Below are positions 5,337 through 7,405 of a DNA stretch of 7,405 nucleotides, piece by piece. Numbering within the stretch: the stretch's first letter is position 1; every line of letters starts with the position of its first letter. Source of the DNA: an uncultured Rubrivivax sp. (GTDB lineage Bacteria; Pseudomonadota; Gammaproteobacteria; Burkholderiales; Burkholderiaceae_C); the NCBI GenBank assembly GCA_937975735.1, contig CALJUI010000459.1:1-7405 (forward strand). Direction: 5' to 3'. The notes under the pieces are model-generated. The model saw nothing but the letters and a program-made list of their open reading frames with translations. It made no database searches and had not been told where the DNA came from. The position numbers and the translations under genes were made by a program.

Positions 5337-6518
5337 GTGAGCACCGACATCGTCATCGTCGCCGCCGCCCGCACCGCGGTCGGCAAGTTCGGCGGCAGCC
5401 TCGCCAAGACCCCGGCCACCGAACTCGGCGCCGCCGTGCTGAAGGAACTGCTCGTGCGCGCCAAGCTGCAGGGCGAGCAGATCGGCGAGGTCATCCTCGG
5501 CCAGGTGCTGCAGGCCGGCGCCGGCCAGAACCCGGCTCGCCAGGCGGTCATCAAGGCCGGCTTGCCGAACCACGTCCCGGCGATGACCATCAACAAGGTC
5601 TGCGGCTCGGGCCTGAAGGCGGTGATGCTGGCCGCGCAGGCGATCCGCGACGGCGACAGCGACATCGTCATCGCCGGCGGCCAGGAGAGCATGAGCCTGG
5701 CCCCGCACGTGCTGATGGGCTCGCGCGAAGGCCAGCGCATGGGCGACTGGAAGATGATCGACTCGATGATCGTCGACGGCCTGTGGGACGTCTACAACCA
5801 GTACCACATGGGCATCACCGCCGAGAACGTCGCGAAGAAGTACGGCATCACGCGCGAGGCGCAGGATGCGCTCGCGCTGGCGAGCCAGAGCAAGGCCGCG
5901 GCGGCGCAGGATGCCGGCAAGTTCAAGGACGAGATCGTGCCGGTCTCGATCCCGCAGCGAAAGGGCGACCCGGTCGTCTTCGCCGCCGACGAGTACATCA
6001 ACCGCAAGACCAGCGCCGACGGGCTCGCCGGCCTGCGCCCGGCCTTCGACAAGGCCGGCAGCGTGACCGCCGGCAACGCCTCGGGCCTGAACGACGGCGC
6101 CGCCGGCGTCGTCGTCATGACCGCCAAGCAGGCCGACAAGCTCGGCCTGACGCCGCTGGCGCGCATCGCCAGCTACGCCTCGGCCGGGCTCGACCCGGCC
6201 ATCATGGGCATGGGCCCGGTGCCGGCGGCCAAGCGTGCGCTGGAGCGCGCCGGCTGGAAGGCCGCCGATCTGGATCTGCTCGAGATCAACGAGGCCTTCG
6301 CCGCGCAGGCCTGCGCGGTGCACCAGGAGATGGGCTGGGACACGAGCAAGGTCAACGTCAACGGCGGCGCGATCGCGATCGGTCATCCGATCGGTGCGTC
6401 CGGCTGCCGTATCCTCGTGACGTTGTTGCACGAAATGCAGCGCCGTGACGCGAAGAAGGGCATCGCGTCGCTGTGCATCGGCGGCGGCATGGGCGTGGCG
6501 CTCACCGTCGAGCGCTGA
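5337..6518 (+). CDS. phaA: Acetyl-CoA acetyltransferase (beta-ketothiolase) PhaA
   Basis: This 393-residue biosynthetic thiolase condenses two acetyl-CoA to acetoacetyl-CoA, the first step of polyhydroxybutyrate synthesis in the cytoplasm; it normally works as a tetramer. The acyl-accepting cysteine is C89 in NKVCGSGLKAVMLAA. H350 in GGAIAIGHPIGASG and C380 in SLCIGGGMGVAL complete the active site. Other thiolase landmarks are GQNPARQA (63-70), the MIVDGLWDVYNQYHMGITAE block, and NEAFAAQACAVHQEMGWD. The length equals that of the C. necator enzyme, and the sequence follows PhaA rather than the broader-specificity BktB. It starts with GTG, read as fMet, with a ribosome site 5 nt upstream. It lies between phaC and phaB and is very likely cotranscribed with both. 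A degradative role in fatty-acid oxidation is unlikely given its neighbours. Confidence 0.96.
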   Translation: MSTDIVIVAAARTAVGKFGGSLAKTPATELGAAVLKELLVRAKLQGEQIGEVILGQVLQAGAGQNPARQAVIKAGLPNHVPAMTINKVCGSGLKAVMLAAQAIRDGDSDIVIAGGQESMSLAPHVLMGSREGQRMGDWKMIDSMIVDGLWDVYNQYHMGITAENVAKKYGITREAQDALALASQSKAAAAQDAGKFKDEIVPVSIPQRKGDPVVFAADEYINRKTSADGLAGLRPAFDKAGSVTAGNASGLNDGAAGVVVMTAKQADKLGLTPLARIASYASAGLDPAIMGMGPVPAAKRALERAGWKAADLDLLEINEAFAAQACAVHQEMGWDTSKVNVNGGAIAIGHPIGASGCRILVTLLHEMQRRDAKKGIASLCIGGGMGVALTVER

Positions 6519-6542
6519 GCCGGTCGACATCAACCATTCATC

Positions 6543-6548
6543 AAGGAG
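6543..6548 (+). promoter_or_regulatory. Ribosome binding site of phaB
   Basis: AAGGAG lies 8 nt before the ATG at 6557. It is the strongest ribosome site of the three PHA genes and excludes the longer upstream in-frame ATG at 6473, which would fall inside phaA. The 38-bp phaA-phaB gap has no hairpin. Confidence 0.85.
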
Positions 6549-6556
6549 AGACAGAC

Positions 6557-7294
6557 ATGACGAAGAAAGTGGCTTACGTGACCGGCGGCATGGGCGGCAT
6601 CGGCACCGCGATCTGCCAGCGCCTGGCGAAGGAAGGGTTCAAGGTCATCGCCGGCTGCGGGCCGACGCGCGACTTCAAGAAATGGCTCGACGAGCAGAAG
6701 GCGGCCGGCTACGAATTCCACGCTTCGGTCGGCAACGTCGCCGACTGGGACTCGACGGTGGCGGCATTCACGAAGGCCAAGGAGGAGCATGGCCCGATCG
6801 ACGTGCTGGTCAACAACGCCGGCATCACGCGCGACCGCATGTTCCTGAAGATGAGCCCGGACGACTGGAAAGCGGTCATCGACACCAACCTGAACAGCAT
6901 GTTCAACGTGACCAAGCAGGTCGTGCCCGACATGGTGGCCAAGGGTTGGGGCCGGATCATCCAGATCTCCTCGGTCAACGGCGAGAAGGGCCAGGCGGGG
7001 CAGACCAACTACTCGGCGGCCAAGGCCGGCATGCACGGCTTCACGATGGCGCTGGCGCAGGAAGTGGCGAGCAAGGGCGTGACCGTCAACACCTTCAGCC
7101 CGGGCTACATCGGCACCGACATGGTCCGCGCGATCAAGCCGGAGATCCTGGAGAAGATCGTCGCGACGATTCCCGTCAAGCGCCTGGGCACGCCCGAGGA
7201 GATCGGCTCGGTGGTGGCCTGGCTCGCCGGCGAGGACAGCGGCTTCACGACCGGTGCGGACTTCAGCTGCAACGGCGGCCTGCACATGGGTTGA
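6557..7294 (+). CDS. phaB: Acetoacetyl-CoA reductase PhaB
   Basis: The 245-residue short-chain dehydrogenase/reductase reduces acetoacetyl-CoA with NADPH to (R)-3-hydroxybutyryl-CoA, the monomer used by PhaC. The Rossmann cofactor motif TGGMGGIG is at 9-16, NNAG at 86-89, and the catalytic set N111, S139, Y152 and K156 (S-x12-Y-x3-K) is intact. SPGYIGTDMV (181-190) and the NGGLHMG ending are typical of PhaB and set it apart from the related FabG. Compared with the C. necator protein as I remember it, it is one residue shorter, with the difference in the loop after AGCGP near residue 36-41. It also has S172 where that enzyme has T173, and A147 where it has F148. It is the last gene of the operon, 38 bp after phaA, and is followed within 19 bp by a strong terminator. 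Confidence 0.96.
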   Translation: MTKKVAYVTGGMGGIGTAICQRLAKEGFKVIAGCGPTRDFKKWLDEQKAAGYEFHASVGNVADWDSTVAAFTKAKEEHGPIDVLVNNAGITRDRMFLKMSPDDWKAVIDTNLNSMFNVTKQVVPDMVAKGWGRIIQISSVNGEKGQAGQTNYSAAKAGMHGFTMALAQEVASKGVTVNTFSPGYIGTDMVRAIKPEILEKIVATIPVKRLGTPEEIGSVVAWLAGEDSGFTTGADFSCNGGLHMG

Positions 7295-7312
7295 TCCCGG
7301 ACGGGCGCCCCG

Positions 7313-7343
7313 AGAGCCGGCCCACTCGGGCCGGCTCTTCTTT
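7313..7343 (+). terminator. Rho-independent terminator of phaCAB
   Basis: AGAGCCGGCCC (7313-7323), an ACTC loop, and GGGCCGGCTCT (7328-7338) form a perfect 11-bp, mostly G-C stem. It is followed by TCTTT, a short and interrupted T tract. It begins 18 nt after the phaB stop and should end the operon transcript. The weak T tail may allow some read-through into the next gene. Confidence 0.85.
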
Positions 7344-7353
7344 GTGCCGCGGG

Positions 7354-7359
7354 TATAAC
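7354..7359 (+). promoter_or_regulatory. Probable -10 box for the gene starting at 7388, inside an inverted repeat
   Basis: TATAAC matches the sigma-70 -10 consensus at five of six positions. CCGCGG copies at 7347-7352 and 7359-7364 flank it symmetrically. No recognisable -35 lies 16-18 bp upstream, where the terminator stem would be, so an activator or weak -35 contact may be needed. A start near 7366 would leave a leader of about 22 nt before the ATG. Confidence 0.4.
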
Positions 7360-7387
7360 CGCGGGCTCAGCCAGCCATACCGACGCC

Positions 7388-7405
7388 ATGGACCCCAAGA
7401 CCGCA
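7388..7405 (+). CDS. Start of an unrecognised gene (partial, six codons)
   Basis: An ATG at 7388 opens the frame MDPKTA, which runs off the right edge. It lies 45 nt after the phaB terminator tail and just downstream of a plausible -10 box, which fits a new transcription unit. No clear Shine-Dalgarno precedes it. In related bacteria phaR or another PHA gene often follows phaB, but this N-terminus does not look like PhaR, which I recall starting with a basic stretch and a KYPNRRLYDT motif. Six residues are too few to name it. Confidence 0.4.

Noticed and set aside
3988..5340. 450-residue plus-strand frame inside phaC
   Set aside because: It is a +1-shifted shadow of phaC with an Arg/Gly/Ala-rich product; the PhaC frame has all catalytic residues.
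4385..5740. 451-residue minus-strand open frame across the phaC-phaA junction
   Set aside because: It is antisense to two certain genes, has no motif and no ribosome site, and its composition is that of a shadow frame.
5298..6533. 411-residue minus-strand open frame antisense to phaA
   Set aside because: It mirrors almost the whole of phaA and shows low-complexity Arg/Ala/His/Asp composition with no recognisable domain. Long antisense frames are expected in high-GC thiolase genes.
1..7405. Mobile elements, CRISPR arrays, tRNA or other structured RNA genes, attachment sites
   Set aside because: No terminal inverted repeats, transposase motifs, regularly spaced repeats or cloverleaf sequences were seen. 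Composition is even apart from the short AT-rich island before phaC, so there is no sign of recent transfer.

Overview
The window comes from a GC-rich (roughly two-thirds G+C by eye) betaproteobacterium, most likely a Burkholderiales member of the Rubrivivax/Leptothrix/Ideonella type. The evidence is a phaC-phaA-phaB cluster whose proteins closely resemble those of Cupriavidus necator (catalytic residues of PhaC all at a constant offset of 18), and a small Tat-exported high-potential iron-sulfur protein (HiPIP) very like that of Rubrivivax gelatinosus. These comparisons are from memory; no search was run.

Layout, left to right. (1) The last 28 codons of a plus-strand gene, possibly a cupin protein (1-87). 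(2) Two minus-strand genes: HiPIP (109-411) and, upstream of it, a Nudix hydrolase with an N-terminal zinc ribbon (569-1114). (3) Divergent from the Nudix gene, a tightly packed plus-strand trio (1167-3255): a fumarylpyruvate hydrolase-like FAH-family protein, a zeta-class GST isomerase (maleylpyruvate/maleylacetoacetate isomerase) and PgeF. Spacing is 2 bp, then a 4-bp GTGA overlap. (4) A small two-helix membrane protein on the minus strand (3181-3447), whose 3' end overlaps pgeF by 75 bp. (5) An AT-rich regulatory island (about 3448-3592) with a good sigma-70-like promoter, a palindrome over its -10 and a second palindrome in the leader. (6) The PHA operon phaC (3593-5308), phaA (5337-6518) and phaB (6557-7294), closed by a perfect 11-bp-stem terminator (7313-7343). 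(7) A probable -10 element and the first six codons of another plus-strand gene running off the edge.

How the genes work together. PhaA condenses two acetyl-CoA to acetoacetyl-CoA, PhaB reduces this with NADPH to (R)-3-hydroxybutyryl-CoA, and PhaC polymerises it into polyhydroxybutyrate on the granule surface. The trio in 1167-3255 carries two consecutive steps of ring-cleavage product degradation: cis-trans isomerisation, then hydrolysis to fumarate and pyruvate. It shares its transcript with a peptidoglycan quality-control enzyme, which is probably just convenient packing.

I found no mobile element, CRISPR array, tRNA or rRNA, and no convincing undescribed system. The points worth a second look are the phaC control region, the unusual glutathione-site loop in the isomerase, the PhaB residue differences, the antisense overlap at pgeF, and the terminator/promoter junction at the right end. 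No gene-free stretch exceeds about 160 bp.
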